DNA of 64,000 nt from contig JAPYMA010000193.1 in NCBI GenBank assembly GCA_035041965.1, positions 1-64,000 of the forward strand, written 5' to 3'. Shown one piece after another: positions 1 to 11,518 of the stretch. The translations under genes and the position numbers were made by a program. The stretch's first letter is position 1. Each line of letters begins with the position of its first letter. The DNA is from Anisakis pegreffii (Eukaryota > Nematoda > Chromadorea > Rhabditida > Anisakidae). A model generated the notes under the pieces. It saw only the letters and a list, made by a program, of their open reading frames with translations, ran no database searches and was not told the DNA's origin.

Positions 1-25
1 ATTTTTCATTGTTCGTTTATTGTGC

Positions 26-77
26 GCCATCCCAGGTCCAACGGGGAAGAGCGCGTCGCAGCCCCGTCTGGGATGGC
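26..77. repeat. GC-rich hairpin
   Basis: A 10-bp stem (GCCATCCCAG with CTGGGATGGC) is followed by an internal loop and a second 5-bp stem (CGGGG with CCCCG) around a 15-nt loop. It stands out in AT-rich DNA and is followed by a GC-rich tract to about 180. It may be a structured RNA or the end of a transposon; the sequence does not decide. Confidence 0.6.
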
Positions 78-680
78 TTTTGTATTTATTTGTGTGTGTG
101 CGCGCTATAATTAGGGCGAAGGAGTGAAGCGGAGATCGGGACCCGTGGATCTCTGGAGCCAGGGGGGGTTTGGGGTGTGTTAGGTGAGATGTAGGTCTAG
201 GTTGTCCCACCCTGCGCTGCCTAGGATGTTTGCATATATATTGTGTGTTTATATTGTATTGAATGTATCGTGTTTTTATTTTTTATTTTCTTTTTTTTAT
301 TTTCTTTCTTTGGATTATTTCAGGTCATGTTTCAGGTTGTGTTTCAGGTTTTTAGGGATTTCAGGTTTTAGGGAATTAGACTTTTCAGGGATTTGTATAA
401 TTAAAATAATTGTTTCAAATGTCTTGAAAATAAATTATTATCTTAAATTGTGTCTGAATTTAAAAAATTGTCTTGAATTTCTTTCATTATTTAGTCTTCA
501 TTCTTAAAAATTGTCTTATTTCCTAAAATTGTCTTATTGTCTCTATGAAATATTTTTAATCGTTTTCTTATTTTCTTTTCAAAAATAAATTATTCATACA
601 AATTATTTAAATTTTATTTTCTGATTATTCACACTTACGGCTGAGGACTGCCAACCTTAAAGATTTTACTTTCAGGATTG

Positions 681-715
681 CAGCTCCCTCAGGATCTAGA
701 ATCCTGAGGGAGCTG
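681..715. repeat. Perfect 15-bp hairpin, copy 1
   Basis: CAGCTCCCTCAGGAT is followed by the loop CTAGA and the exact reverse complement. A pyrimidine-rich CTTTCAG lies just upstream. The context after the hairpin (a run resembling TATGTGGTGAAATGG) recurs in diverged form after the second copy near 1514, so hairpin and flank form one repeat unit. Confidence 0.75.
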
Positions 716-1513
716 ATTATTAAATACTTTTCTCAAAATATGTGGTGAAATGGTATTAATTTAATGGATATTTTTATTGAAATATTTATTGTTATTATTG
801 GTTAATGTTATTAAATATGATGGAATATAATTATTACTATCAATATCAATAAGCAAGTGATATCAACTCGTCGTCGTTTATTAAGATTAGTTCTTCGATA
901 TGTTATCAGAGAATTAAGCTTTATTTCTTGTAACAATATATATTATATTTTCAGGTATTTATCACTACGACTGTAATTGTATCTTAGTATATCGATAATT
1001 TTATTAATATATAATAATTGCTGGAATATTAAATATAATTAGTAATATATCAATAATGATTAAAACTACATCAATGATATTAATTATTGGAAGAACAATA
1101 AGATTAATAGTATCAGTATCAGTAATAATAATATCATTATAATATCAGCATCAATAGTATCAATATCAAAATAGTAATGTATCAGTAATAATCAAAATTA
1201 CATCAACAATTTATCAACGGATTATTTACTTTAATAGTTTCATCACTGATATTATTAGTATTGTTGTTGAATGATTAAATGTTATCATGTGCACATGTAC
1301 TTTGTTTTTATATTATGTTGGTGAATAAATAAATGAATAAAGAATATGACTGGCTCACTGGTTTTTTGTTTTATTTCTAAAGTATTTATTTCTTAATGAT
1401 ATACTTAATGATGTATTGTGTTTTTTGTTTTCTTTTTGTATTGTTTCAACGTTTCTGAGGAATGGATTTTTTAGGATTCTTAGTTAACCTGTAAGATGTT
1501 TCTTTCAGGTTTT

Positions 1514-1549
1514 CAGCTTCCTTGGGATCTCTAGATCGTGAGGGAGCTG
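1514..1549. repeat. Diverged hairpin, copy 2
   Basis: A mutated relative of the hairpin at 681-715, about 833 bp further on, with the same upstream TTTCAG context and the same downstream context (TATGCGGTGGAATTG). The stem now has mismatches, so copy 1 is the better preserved structure. Confidence 0.55.
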
Positions 1550-1970
1550 GAAATGAAATACTTCTCTCGTAGGAATATGCGGTGGAATTGCCAGTTATTG
1601 TTGTTTGGGTGATGGATACAGTGATGGATAGTGATATGGATATTGTTGGTACGATATGATACAGTGGATATAATTATTTGGATATAAACATGATGCATAT
1701 TATAACTTAATATTGCCATACGAATATATTTCAAATAGAATTCAACTGATAATCATTTGCAGTCGTTTATATTAAGGTATGCTACCAAAGAATTAAAACT
1801 TAAGAATATAATTGATAGAGTGTATGTGTAAAAGTAAAAAAATAATAATCAAAAATTGCTGATTGTGAGATTAAAATTTTAAAAAAATTTTAGTTTTTAA
1901 AACTATATGATGCGTAAATGTAGCTCTGTGATCATCATCTATTTTTTGTGTATAGTTTACTTACATTAGC

Positions 1971-2892
1971 ATTTGTTGAACGTTTTGAATGCGAAGAGAA
2001 TAAGTGAATTTATTTTTGCGTTCAAAATTTATATCGCAGTTCCACTGCAATTCAGCGCAATGCAAACGTTCACATGGATGGTATGTGAGCTGAGCTGAGA
2101 TCGCTGTTTGATGAACGTCGATTTTCTTAGCGGTTCGGATTATTCTCGTATCGTCAAATAAAGCCACCAAGAAGGCACGAAATTACTCACGCTCATTAAC
2201 GCAATCGACTATTGCATTCTGTGCTTTTTGAGTATCCAGTTTCTCCCCGTAAGCTATGGCCATTAACTCCAAACAAGTCTCTTTCCATTCTTCACATGTC
2301 TCAAGGCGATAATCGCGGTCGTATTGGTTAAACAAATCTTTGCAATCTCTCACAAAAAAATCTGGAAATTAAAAAGATCTTAAATCTGTACATGCTCGTT
2401 TATGATATCAGTTGCTTTTTGTGTGTGTGTGTGTGTGTGCAAGTTCCCATATGCTGAAATGAGGACGAAATCAGTAAGCATCCAACACTTCGGAATGAAA
2501 TCGCACTTATTTGCACTCACAATCAGACAATTCTTCGAGGATTTTGCAAACCGGATTCGACCTATCAGTAAACGACAACCATTGTTATTTCGTGCGAGTA
2601 CCACCACACTGATTCAAGCGAGATTTGTGGTCCCTTTACAACCACCAAGATGTTTTTTCACAAACTTTCTTTGCCGCAACACGCTTCTCACTGTTTTATC
2701 ATCTGCTATTTTGAGCAAATAAGTGAGCATGTAAGCGATGCCTTATCCATGGTAGCATATATGGATGCCATGAAACATCTAGCAATGAAGCTAACGCACT
2801 CACTAACCCAAAAAAACCTTTATTGTCCGTTTCATGCAACGACAATGCATGCAATCAAGCATGAGCAGTAGAACAGCCAAATGTAGAATCAT
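1971..2892 (-). CDS. Probable small secreted cysteine-rich protein (multi-exon, model incomplete)
   Basis: I do not recognise the family. Two middle exons are well supported: 2521-2561 (about 13 residues, NPVCKILEELSD) and 2191-2361 (about 57 residues). They join in phase and have good acceptors and GTGAGT donors. The second carries four cysteines in the pattern C-K-D-L-F, C-E-E-W, C-L-E-L and D-C-V-N. A last exon probably starts near 2091 after CTCAG, keeps phase, adds three cysteines (HPCERLHC, NC) and stops at about 1971. A start exon at 2844-2892 encodes a hydrophobic leader (MILHLAVLLLMLDCMH) and joins in phase to an exon at about 2640-2705. The join from there to 2561 is out by one phase unless a tiny exon lies between. 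I infer a secreted, disulphide-bonded protein. The 5' half is the least certain part. Confidence 0.42.
2419..2439. repeat. (GT)n microsatellite
   Basis: About ten GT dinucleotides, within an intron of the proposed cysteine-rich secreted gene. Confidence 0.9.
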
Positions 2893-3740
2893 TCTGAAAC
2901 TCAATCAAGTTTTTTGACCGGACAAAATCGAACAATGTAGTTGAACAACAGAAGTCGGCTCAGCTATCTTGTGTGAATGTGTATGAATGAAAACATGAGA
3001 CCATTTAGCAGCTGGCTAACACCATCTAAACGATATTCACCGTCAAGTGCAGGTTCTCTAGAGTGGTCAGAGATACCGACGAGCCCACCGAACACTGTTT
3101 TGAATGGCCTGAGAGACTCTGCGGCACTCGAGCCCAGATATTTTGCTGATCCCAACAATGCTCGAAAATTTTTCGAAGCAATTCCTGCCCAAATATTTTG
3201 TTTTGTCCTCTGGATCTTTGCGGGTCAATGTCAAATGTGATTTCCAACATACAGATCGGAACATTGAAACGAGTCAAATTCAGATCCATAGGCCGACATC
3301 CTAGATCAGTGTCACGAGCTCATCGGAATGGTATACGCCTCACCTCGTATCCCTGCACTCACCTCGTATCGCCGCACTCCTGAGAAGATTCAGTCTGCGT
3401 CATAGTTACGGCCTCTGATCAGGCCAACCGATTAATTCGCAACTAACATCTGAATACCTGGAACTGTCGGACCCTTCTCCTTGAGCTCGAGCTATCTGGA
3501 ACCTTCGGCCCCTGAGTTGATCACCAACGTGAATGGTTCTTCGTTAGCAACAAACCGCTTTTATATCCTCAGAATATGCGAAATTGATCTCAATGCAGTT
3601 AGCGATAATCATTACTTTGAATAACTAAGAGGGTTCGGAATCATATGTAAATCTTTACAGCAAACGTCCATGATGAGAAATTAAAAATAATGCTGCTTCA
3701 AATGTCTATTCGTCAAAATATACAATACTACTGTCCAGTG
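2893..3740. other. Intergenic DNA, no gene recognised
   Basis: Several overlapping open frames occur on both strands at 2960-3290, none with a recognisable motif or a convincing splice context. A short imperfect tandem duplication of a roughly 19-bp unit (CTCACCTCGTATCCCTGCA type) lies at about 3337-3380. Confidence 0.4.
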
Positions 3741-5110
3741 AATCATGAACTGGTCAAACTTGAGAGTACGTTAGGCTAGAAGACGGCAGCCAGTATAGCG
3801 TCGAGAAAGTAGCCATATCTCCTCATCTAATCGCAATTGCTCGGCAAACTATACAATATTCTGAGAGCAGATATTCTGAGCAATCGAATGGTACAAAGAA
3901 ATTCATGCCGGGCAAACCTGAGGGTACCGGTACCTTGAATATCGTGACGCCTATAGTGCTATATCAATGTATACAATTGATCTATAGTGATACAATGTGC
4001 ATTGAACGAGTGCCTCTGCGCTAATTGAGATGGCTCTAGAAAAATAGCTATATCTCCTCAAGTAAGCGAAATCGCTCAGCAAAATGTATGTTTTTCAGAA
4101 AATAGAGTCTCCTCTGGATCAACAGGTTTACAAATATTCATATATTATTGCGCAAACTTGAGGGTACGCTGGCTCGAACACGGCAAACCGTATATAATTA
4201 AGAAAAGAGCTATATCTCCTCATCTAATGATTATTACTCGGCAAAATATAAAATATCCTGAAAGTAGTGGTTCTGAGCGATCGAATGTTTCAAACATATT
4301 CATATGTTGCCGTGCAAAGCCGAGAGTACCGGTACATCGAAGATCGTAACGCCTGTAGTGCTATATTAATATACACGACTGATCTATATTGATACAATGT
4401 ATTTGAATGAGTGCCTCTGCGCTAATTAAGATGGCTTCAGATAAATAGCTATATGTCCTCAAGTAAGCAAAATCGCTCGGCAAAATATATATTTTTCTGA
4501 ATACAGAGATTCTTTTCGATCGACTGGTGTGAAGAAATTCATATGTAACTTGTCAAAGCTGAGGGTACGGTAGGTTTGAATGTGCCAACCCCTATAGCAT
4601 CAGAAATATAGCTATATCTCCTCGCAGAGGCAGAATTTTCCGGTGAGCTTTTCATATTTAGAAAGCAGAGATTTTGCTCAATCGAATGATATACAAACTT
4701 GAATATGTTTCCGGGCAAACTTGAGAAGACGGCAGGCTTGAATGTACTCATATTTCTATTATAATGTATAATATGCATTGATCTATAGTGATAAAATGCT
4801 TATCAATGAGCACCTCAGCGCCAGTTCAGATAGCTTTAATCAAATAGCTATAGCTCCTCAACTAAGCGGAATCGCCCGACAAAATATACATTTTTCTGAA
4901 TGCAGAGATTCTGCTCGAGCGACTGGTGTGAAGAAATTGATATGTTACTGATCAAAGATGAGGGCACGGTAGGTTTGAATGTGCCTACCCCTATAGCATC
5001 AGAAAAATAGCTATATCTCCTCGCAGAGGCGGAATTTTCCAGTGAGCTTTTCATATCTAGAAAGCAGAGATTCTGCTCAATCGAATGATGTACAAACTTG
5101 ACTAACTCAA
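3741..5110. repeat. Tandem satellite with a dimeric higher-order period
   Basis: The landmark AGCTATATCTCCTC and variants recurs at 3811, 4046, 4208, 4447, 4610, 4846 and 5009. The steps are 235, 162, 239, 163, 236 and 163 bp. The alternation shows a roughly 400-bp higher-order unit of two unlike subunits (about 237 and 162 bp), present a little over three times. Other shared phrases are GCAAACTTGAGGGTAC, CCTATAGTGCTATAT and GAGTGCCTCTGCGCTAA. Copies differ visibly, so the array is old. Confidence 0.85.
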
Positions 5111-6725
5111 ACTGAGTTAGTTTTAGTTGAAATACTTATCATTGTTCCAGAAGGCAGTTGTACCTATGCGAAGGCAGCTGTGGCAGAATGTCTTCATGCG
5201 TGCGATGGCTGAGGCGTGTTCTGTGTCTTAGGCAACACCCTCTTTTTCCTTGACCTATACTGCAGGATTACCTTAGTATGATTGTTGTTGTTATTATCGT
5301 TACAAAATGGTCTTACCAATTTTCTAACCACAATTTAATCTTTGAAGTTATTTTGAAAAGTAACGACGGTATATGTTGAAAATTAACGATACATACGAAG
5401 GTATCCAATGAATATGAAATGCTATCAAACTGAGTAAATGATGTTAGTTTGTTTGTGTATGTCTTAACGCAACAATCGAACAAAATTCATTACAAATGAG
5501 AAAGATTCGAAGTGATTTGAAGGGAGAAAAACACAATAGTAATGCATACTTTAACTATCCTAATAAGCAAAATTCAACAGTAAATTATATTTACAATTAA
5601 AAAATGCTAATAACAACATAAAATAGTAATATCAAGTGATAGTGCGTGATTACAAACAAAAAACGAAAGGAAAACAAACAAAACACAAGCGAAGGGAGCG
5701 ACCGCCCGCCATTATCTTCAATTGCGACAATGAATCCAAAAGCTCAATAATACACTTTTCAGGCATCCTGGCGGCAAATTTTGAAATTATACAACTGAAA
5801 TTTTAAACGATAAATGAAGATCACTCACCGCGGACGAATTATCACCGTGAAATTATGAAAATAATACAAATAACAACAGTAATAGTAAAGTTATATAACA
5901 TTAATAGAGTTATAGAACAAAAGCAATCAAAAAGCCGCACAGATTATCATTTCTTGGAATTGGCGCCCTATCTTTCCACGTTTTTAGTGGACACGTCAAC
6001 GCACTTCCGCCTGCGAACAAACTTCGAACTGGACAACACATTCGTGTTTACTTGGGGTGCTTAAAACCTTATTTATCGATACGAATAGAAGTGGCAGTTA
6101 CGATGTCCATTGGTGGTATCGAATTTTAGTGTTTCATAAAACTAGTCATTATTGTCACCTCTATAGGACACCGCTTCACAACAATAACATTAAATGCATC
6201 ACTAATGATAATATGTACAACATCACGATGATAATAGTGTAGTGAATACTAGTGTGTTGCGGAGGGAGGGATTTTCGGGGAACCGTCCCCTAACCTCCAT
6301 TCCCATTTTTGACTGTTTTTGAGCCGACCACATTTTCGAGGTCTCAGAATGCAAAATTTTGTCTCCGATTTTCTTCGTCCCCGCAATACACTAGTAAATA
6401 CGCAATGCTAATGAAGACAATAACAAAATTAGTGGAAAGTATCATACACAAACTGAATCGCACTGAGGAACTAGTGACTAAGAAGTGAAATGGATCGGAA
6501 TTCGCGGAAATTAGACACGGGAAATTGGACTGATAACAGTGACTGCAATAATAAACAACGATAATACCGCAATTATTTTGACTCACTTGTATTCACTCAA
6601 TATTATTACTTTTTAATCGTTACCAGTTAGTATTCTGTATCGTGATCATTATTATCCTAACAAATTGTTATCATTGTTGATCAGTTATCATTATTATTAA
6701 TCGCTTTGATGATTATTATTACGAA
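5111..6725. other. Intergenic DNA, no gene recognised
   Basis: AT-rich sequence with scattered short open frames. A G-rich patch at about 6260-6300 (GGGAGGGATTTTCGGGGAACC) may be repeat-derived. I see no gene, RNA or array. Confidence 0.4.
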
Positions 6726-9700
6726 TTATCTGCAGATTTCAGTCGCATTTCCATACAAGTAAATATCTCGATTCAGACCGCAACAATTGATCAATTCGTG
6801 ATTCACCGAATTCTCATCAGATGGTAATAATATTTTCCTGAGATAGCAAGGCGGAGTGAAGTTTACCAGGGTGATTTCATGAATTGAGAGCGCTGCACTG
6901 ATCAGGCCGATAACTAGGGAACATACTGAAACTCTTATTATTATTACACATCTCAATTACATTTGGATATTTATAATACCTATTCAGTATCTTTACTTGT
7001 GTTTACTGAATACTTCGATTCAAATGTTACATTACTGATGTGAGCATAAATTCATTTCGGTGAGTGACATAGCTGTTAATATGAACCGACTTACTAATAA
7101 TGATGGAATTCAACACGAGCTTCCATGTTTTCGTTCTTTTGATTACCCTGAAAATCAGTGATATGATTAAAACATTTTAATCGCTTTGATGATTAGAGAT
7201 GATACTATCGAACACAATGATAATCACGTTTACAGTAACGATAACAATGAATAATAATAGCATTAATAATGATAGTTATAACAATAACAATAATAATATT
7301 GATAGCATAAGATACAACCGCTCACAACGAACGCAAAAAGTGAAATGATATGTTCGCGGCACGAAAGGAGCATTTTCGCGCCATTTTCCGCAATTCTTCT
7401 AGTTGAGAATCGAGATGCAACAACAAGAAACGCACTCTCTTAACGTCGGTATGTGGTATTGTTTGGTGTTGCCATCGAAAGTCATTGCATTCAGATACAA
7501 ATTGCAGACTGTCGGCAGAACAGCGCACACAAGAGGTATTGTACTGCTGCCGACCAAGTTCATGAACGGACCAAAATCGGGTACTGTAAGAGCACAAAAC
7601 AGGATTGCGCTCAGCACACACGTGCGAATCGCCACTCGCTCGATACCAAACGCTAAAAGCATTACACATCTATACCAGGCGTTCCCAAAGGGAAAGCAGC
7701 CTGAGGATTTACTCATTTTCGGGTAATTTGAGGGTGTCAGAGGGTCTCCGGAAAGAGTGGGAAATTGGTTCTGACGTTATGCGTCCAAATACTGAATGAT
7801 TGTAACGGGAGGTGGGGGAGGGTTAATGATAGCCTGCCAGACCATCGAAGGGGCAATGGAACATCCCAGCGTGTTCCTTTTGCTGAGGAACCCCGTTCCC
7901 CAGCAATTCCCCTCCCCTTTTTGGTGTCACTGCTTAGATTCCAATCAAACACAATGACATTGAACGAATAATGAAAACTGCAACGTGCAATGTGGTGCTT
8001 TAAGGATGTCTTCAGCCTGTTGATTCAACGGATTCGCCATAATGATCAACGTCAGAATGCAGTGTATCGCAATCGCCCCGTCGGCCATATGTCTGATCCA
8101 AGTGGTTTGTACGTTATCGATCACCGAATTTTCCATGCTCCCTCCATACACCACATAACCGTAGATGGATAATGGCATGTAGAGCAATGCTACGACTGAA
8201 TATTTATCAATATGATTTATCATCGCATGTTATTGTTTTGTTGAAATTCTGAAGTAGCGCTCAGATGGGCGTTTTCATTAGTAATGAAAATAAGAACTGA
8301 GATTACAACGATAGTGATAACAATAATAATGAAACCTTGGTTAATGAGTAATGTGTAAGTAATGAGAGTTGCAAGACGTTTCGATGCAAAGCGTCAGCTT
8401 CATTTCTTAGCAGACACTTCTGCAACTGGAGCTGAAGTTTTGCGTCGAAATGTCTTATAAGTCTCATTACTAAGGCATTACTTGGTCATCAAGGTATCAT
8501 TATTGTTATTATTATCATTATTATTTCAATTCTTATTCTAATTATTGCTTTATTGAATTTCTTATTATTCTCACAACAATAATTGCTATTAATTACTGCC
8601 ATGATATCTAAAATTACATAACAATCTACTATTCATTATTGTGTATTTATCGTGTCAATATTCATTACTGTATAAACCGACTCATGAATCCGAGCATAAC
8701 AGATTTCCAGAACTCCTGCGGCTTTCTCATGTCATGTTGAATTGTGGGAAATACATGGTGGCCACTGAAGGCGAACAAAAATGTCCCTGAAATTATAATA
8801 AAAATGGCAGTAATTAAGCAATAGTAATAGCAATAATAACAACGATAATAATAACAGTAATAGCAACAACAATAATAATAACAGTAATGCTACTAATAAA
8901 AATACGAGCAAATGGGAAGATAATAAATACAATAACAAGGAATGAAATGGAAGATATCGTTACCCAAACTCAAAAAAATATTCTGAACATTTGTTGGAGG
9001 ATAATAGACTTCTTTAATGCACTCATTCATATCAAATGAGATCCCGATTATCACCAGAATTACAGCACCTATTGTACATAACATTGCTATAACGATTACG
9101 AACCTGCAATTCAACTGTTTGTGAGAACAATATTAAGATCAATATTAATAATGATCGAAACAATAATAATGATATTAATAACATTGAATAATAGTAATAA
9201 TAGAAATAATATTAAATTACAAACTGACCAAAAATCAGCTGGACTCTTGAGGTAAGTTAAAGGCATAATTGCTATGCAAACAATCACCAATAAGTAACAA
9301 AAACTCAGTTGAATATCGAATATCGATGCCAATAAATGTTGTACGATACGAGATGATAGCAAAACAAAGACGACAGCGGTTCCGAATATGGTCAAATAGA
9401 TTAGTATTGAAGCTGCTATCCTGAAATGGCAGAGAATATCCACTGTTATCCTTCATCGGGTTTTTGAGTAAGTTTGTTCGGCATCTGCATTATCCCCATA
9501 ATTCGAGTACTTTAAATTGATATCGCTCGCGGGGAACTAAGAACATTCAGTGCAGTGGTTCTCAACCTTTTACCCTCTCGCACCCTCTAGAAAATTTTAA
9601 AATGCCCTCGTAATCTCTACAACCATAGTCAAAATATCCTCACACCCCTCACAATATCCACTCAGCATCTCACATCCACTGCAGTGAGTGTCTGTGGTGG

Positions 9701-10195
9701 AATGTATACCATTAGAGTAAGTTTTAGTCTTTTGAATAATATATTCGTTAAAGTCCTTCCTCCCTTACTTTATCCGCATGTATACGTTGAAATCCATCCT
9801 CGCCTATTTCAACGTACAAAATATAAAACCTTATCTTGCGCCTCTTGGGGGTGCGAGCATCCCCAGCTGAGAAAGCCTGCTATAGGGAAATAAGAGCTGC
9901 AACGAATACACTAGTGATATCAAGAAATAATATAGTAATTAGAAATATTATGATAATAATAAAGTAATAATCAATAAACGATACGCATACTTCATTCTAG
10001 CACCCATACTTCTGAAGGCAATCTCCGGGTAAGGCTTTCTGCAATGCTCTTGATATTCAGGCCATCTTGTCATCATTATTGCCCAATTTTCACCGAGCAG
10101 ATGTCCGGTATAAGCAAATGCCGTGCAAATCACCAACATCAATAAAATTCCCATAAAAAGACCTAAATTATTGCTTTGTATATCTGGCAATGAGA

Positions 10196-10253
<58 letters not shown>

Positions 10254-10450
10254 GTTATGATTAGTAACAATAATTATTATGTAAATAAGCAATAATAAGC
10301 ATAATGAAAAGTATGACCTGTATTCAAGAAGGCCACAGGCATGGCCACAACTCCCCCACCGACCATATCAGCAACGATAAAAAAAGCCGTCACCACCCAG
10401 CTTAGCCCCTGGATCCTCAGAACACTTGCTGTCGAAGTTTTAGCATGCAT
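6726..10450 (-). CDS. Amino-acid transporter, Aa_trans fold (SLC32/36/38-like), nine exons
   Basis: A polytopic membrane protein predicted to move amino acids across the plasma or vesicle membrane. The exons, 5' to 3', are 10318-10450, 9991-10162, 9229-9420, 8964-9103, 8682-8786, 7989-8195, 7445-7652, 7095-7147 and 6726-6925. They join in phase to about 469 codons, usual for the family. The N-terminal motif [19 protein letters not shown] is the signature first helix, where substrate and ion bind in this fold. Other conserved pieces are [79 protein letters not shown] and the tail [10 protein letters not shown] chose the ATG just before helix 1; a further 5' exon is possible. The join after [12 protein letters not shown] is uncertain. 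A GC donor at 7988 gives the family-like PHSFGIERV, while a GT donor at 7984 with an acceptor near 7670 inserts about eight residues. Closest relatives as I recall them are the nematode SKAT-1-like transporters. Confidence 0.88.
7676..7885. mobile_element. hAT-like MITE (degenerate), family M1
   Basis: Related along its length to the elements at 15684-15875 and 26432-26636. Shared phrases are GGGTAATTTG, GGGAAATTGGTTCTGACG and AAGGGGCAATGG. It starts CAGGCGTTCC. No target-site duplication remains. It lies in an intron of the transporter gene. Confidence 0.6.
8328..8502. mobile_element. Fold-back MITE with inverted arms of about 65 bp
   Basis: The left arm begins AATGAAACCTTGG and the right arm ends CCAAGGTATCATT when read as its complement. 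Inner matches include AAGACGTTTCGATGCAAA against the complement of TTTTGCGTCGAAATGTCTT. The two arms enclose a loop of about 40 nt. It sits in an intron of the transporter and has no coding capacity. Confidence 0.7.
9553..9879. mobile_element. Non-autonomous hAT-like element, family M2
   Basis: It starts with CAGTGGTTCTCAACC, the classic hAT terminal type, and ends with a reverse-complement terminus reading CAGGCTTTCTCAGCTGGGG. At 327 bp it encodes no transposase. I see no clear 8-bp target duplication. It is inside a transporter intron. Confidence 0.6.
10198..10253. repeat. (TTA)n microsatellite
   Basis: About 18 near-perfect trinucleotide units, in a transporter intron. Confidence 0.95.
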
Positions 10451-10803
10451 CCCCTTGAATAATTACGATTATTTTTCGTTTATTCATTATCTTCATTTTT
10501 TACTGTTATAAATTATGTCTGCTAATATAAAATAGATAACATATTTCAAATTTTGCACTATATTTATGATTGCATATGAACTGAAACACGTGGAAAGTGC
10601 ACGCTATCGTATCGCATCGTCGTAAAAGCGTAGGCGTAGCTAGCGATTATCGCACTGCTGCACAACTTATTAATAGAATAAGAATAAATATTGTAATAAT
10701 AATAAAAATAATATAATAATAATAATAATAAATAACAATAAGTCATACATATTCAACAATAAAATTGGACCGGATCGCAAATGCTGTCGCCTGAATAGGC
10801 ATT

Positions 10804-10881
10804 GCGTGCGACAGTGGGCGGTCGGGTCTCTTCTTACAGTAAGACGGCTAGCTAGAATAAACTCCGCCCACCATCGCACGC
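10804..10881. repeat. GC-rich inverted repeat
   Basis: GCGTGCGACAGTGGGCGG at 10804-10821 pairs with 10864-10881 with two mismatches. Near the centre lies the near-palindrome TCTTACAGTAAGA. It is upstream of the transporter start and may be a MITE relic; no gene was found in it. Confidence 0.65.
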
Positions 10882-11469
10882 CGCTACTCGCACACGCGTC
10901 TCACGACACCATTTACATTCCAAACCAATTCATAAAATGCACTGATGATTTAATATAATAAAATTAATAATAGTGAATATAATAAATACTAATATCATTA
11001 ATAAATGGTCATAATAATGAGGAATAATCACGAACAGCAATTTGTACAAATACCATTTAAAAGCGATTAAGTGAAACGATAATAAATGAAAATAGTAGTA
11101 AATAATAATAAGAATAATCAATGTGCTTAACACAACGATGAATAATGATTACTTTTTTGTATTCATATCTGTATTTATCACTGCATTTACTGTTATTGTC
11201 ATCAATATTATTATCATTGTCATCACAATTCAATATCAGAGGCGTTGCAGTGGAATCATGATACAGTAAGTCTCTCATTAGCAGTGACGACCTTCTGTTG
11301 TATCGTATACCAAATATACTTAGTAATCTCATTATTAATTTATTATTATTGTTATTATATTATTGTTATTGTTAGTATATCATTATTGTTATCCAAGCCG
11401 CAATAATCATTGTTGAATTAAGGAGATCATCTGAATTGTCATTTATGAGTATTATTGCTATTATTGTTA

Positions 11470-11518
<49 letters not shown>

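Larger units (their letters stand above)
181..1960. other. AT-rich intergenic DNA with two related hairpins
   Basis: No coding region was recognised. The stretch holds degenerate runs of ATCAATA/TAATAT type between 780 and 1260, and two related hairpin units described separately (681-715 and about 1514-1549). The open frame at 184-507 is T-rich with no family features and is treated as chance. Confidence 0.5.

Noticed and set aside
2549..2562. A T-loop-like GGTCGAATCC on the minus strand, as in a tRNA
   Set aside because: No acceptor stem, anticodon arm or D-arm fits on either side, and the bases form part of a phase-consistent exon.
3026..3290. Overlapping open frames on both strands near 3 kb
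   Set aside because: No motif, signal peptide or splice context, and the two strands are equally open.
5150..5223. Short frame after TTCCAG reading KAVVPMRRQLWQNVFMRAM
   Set aside because: It stops after about 25 codons with no partner exon or domain match.
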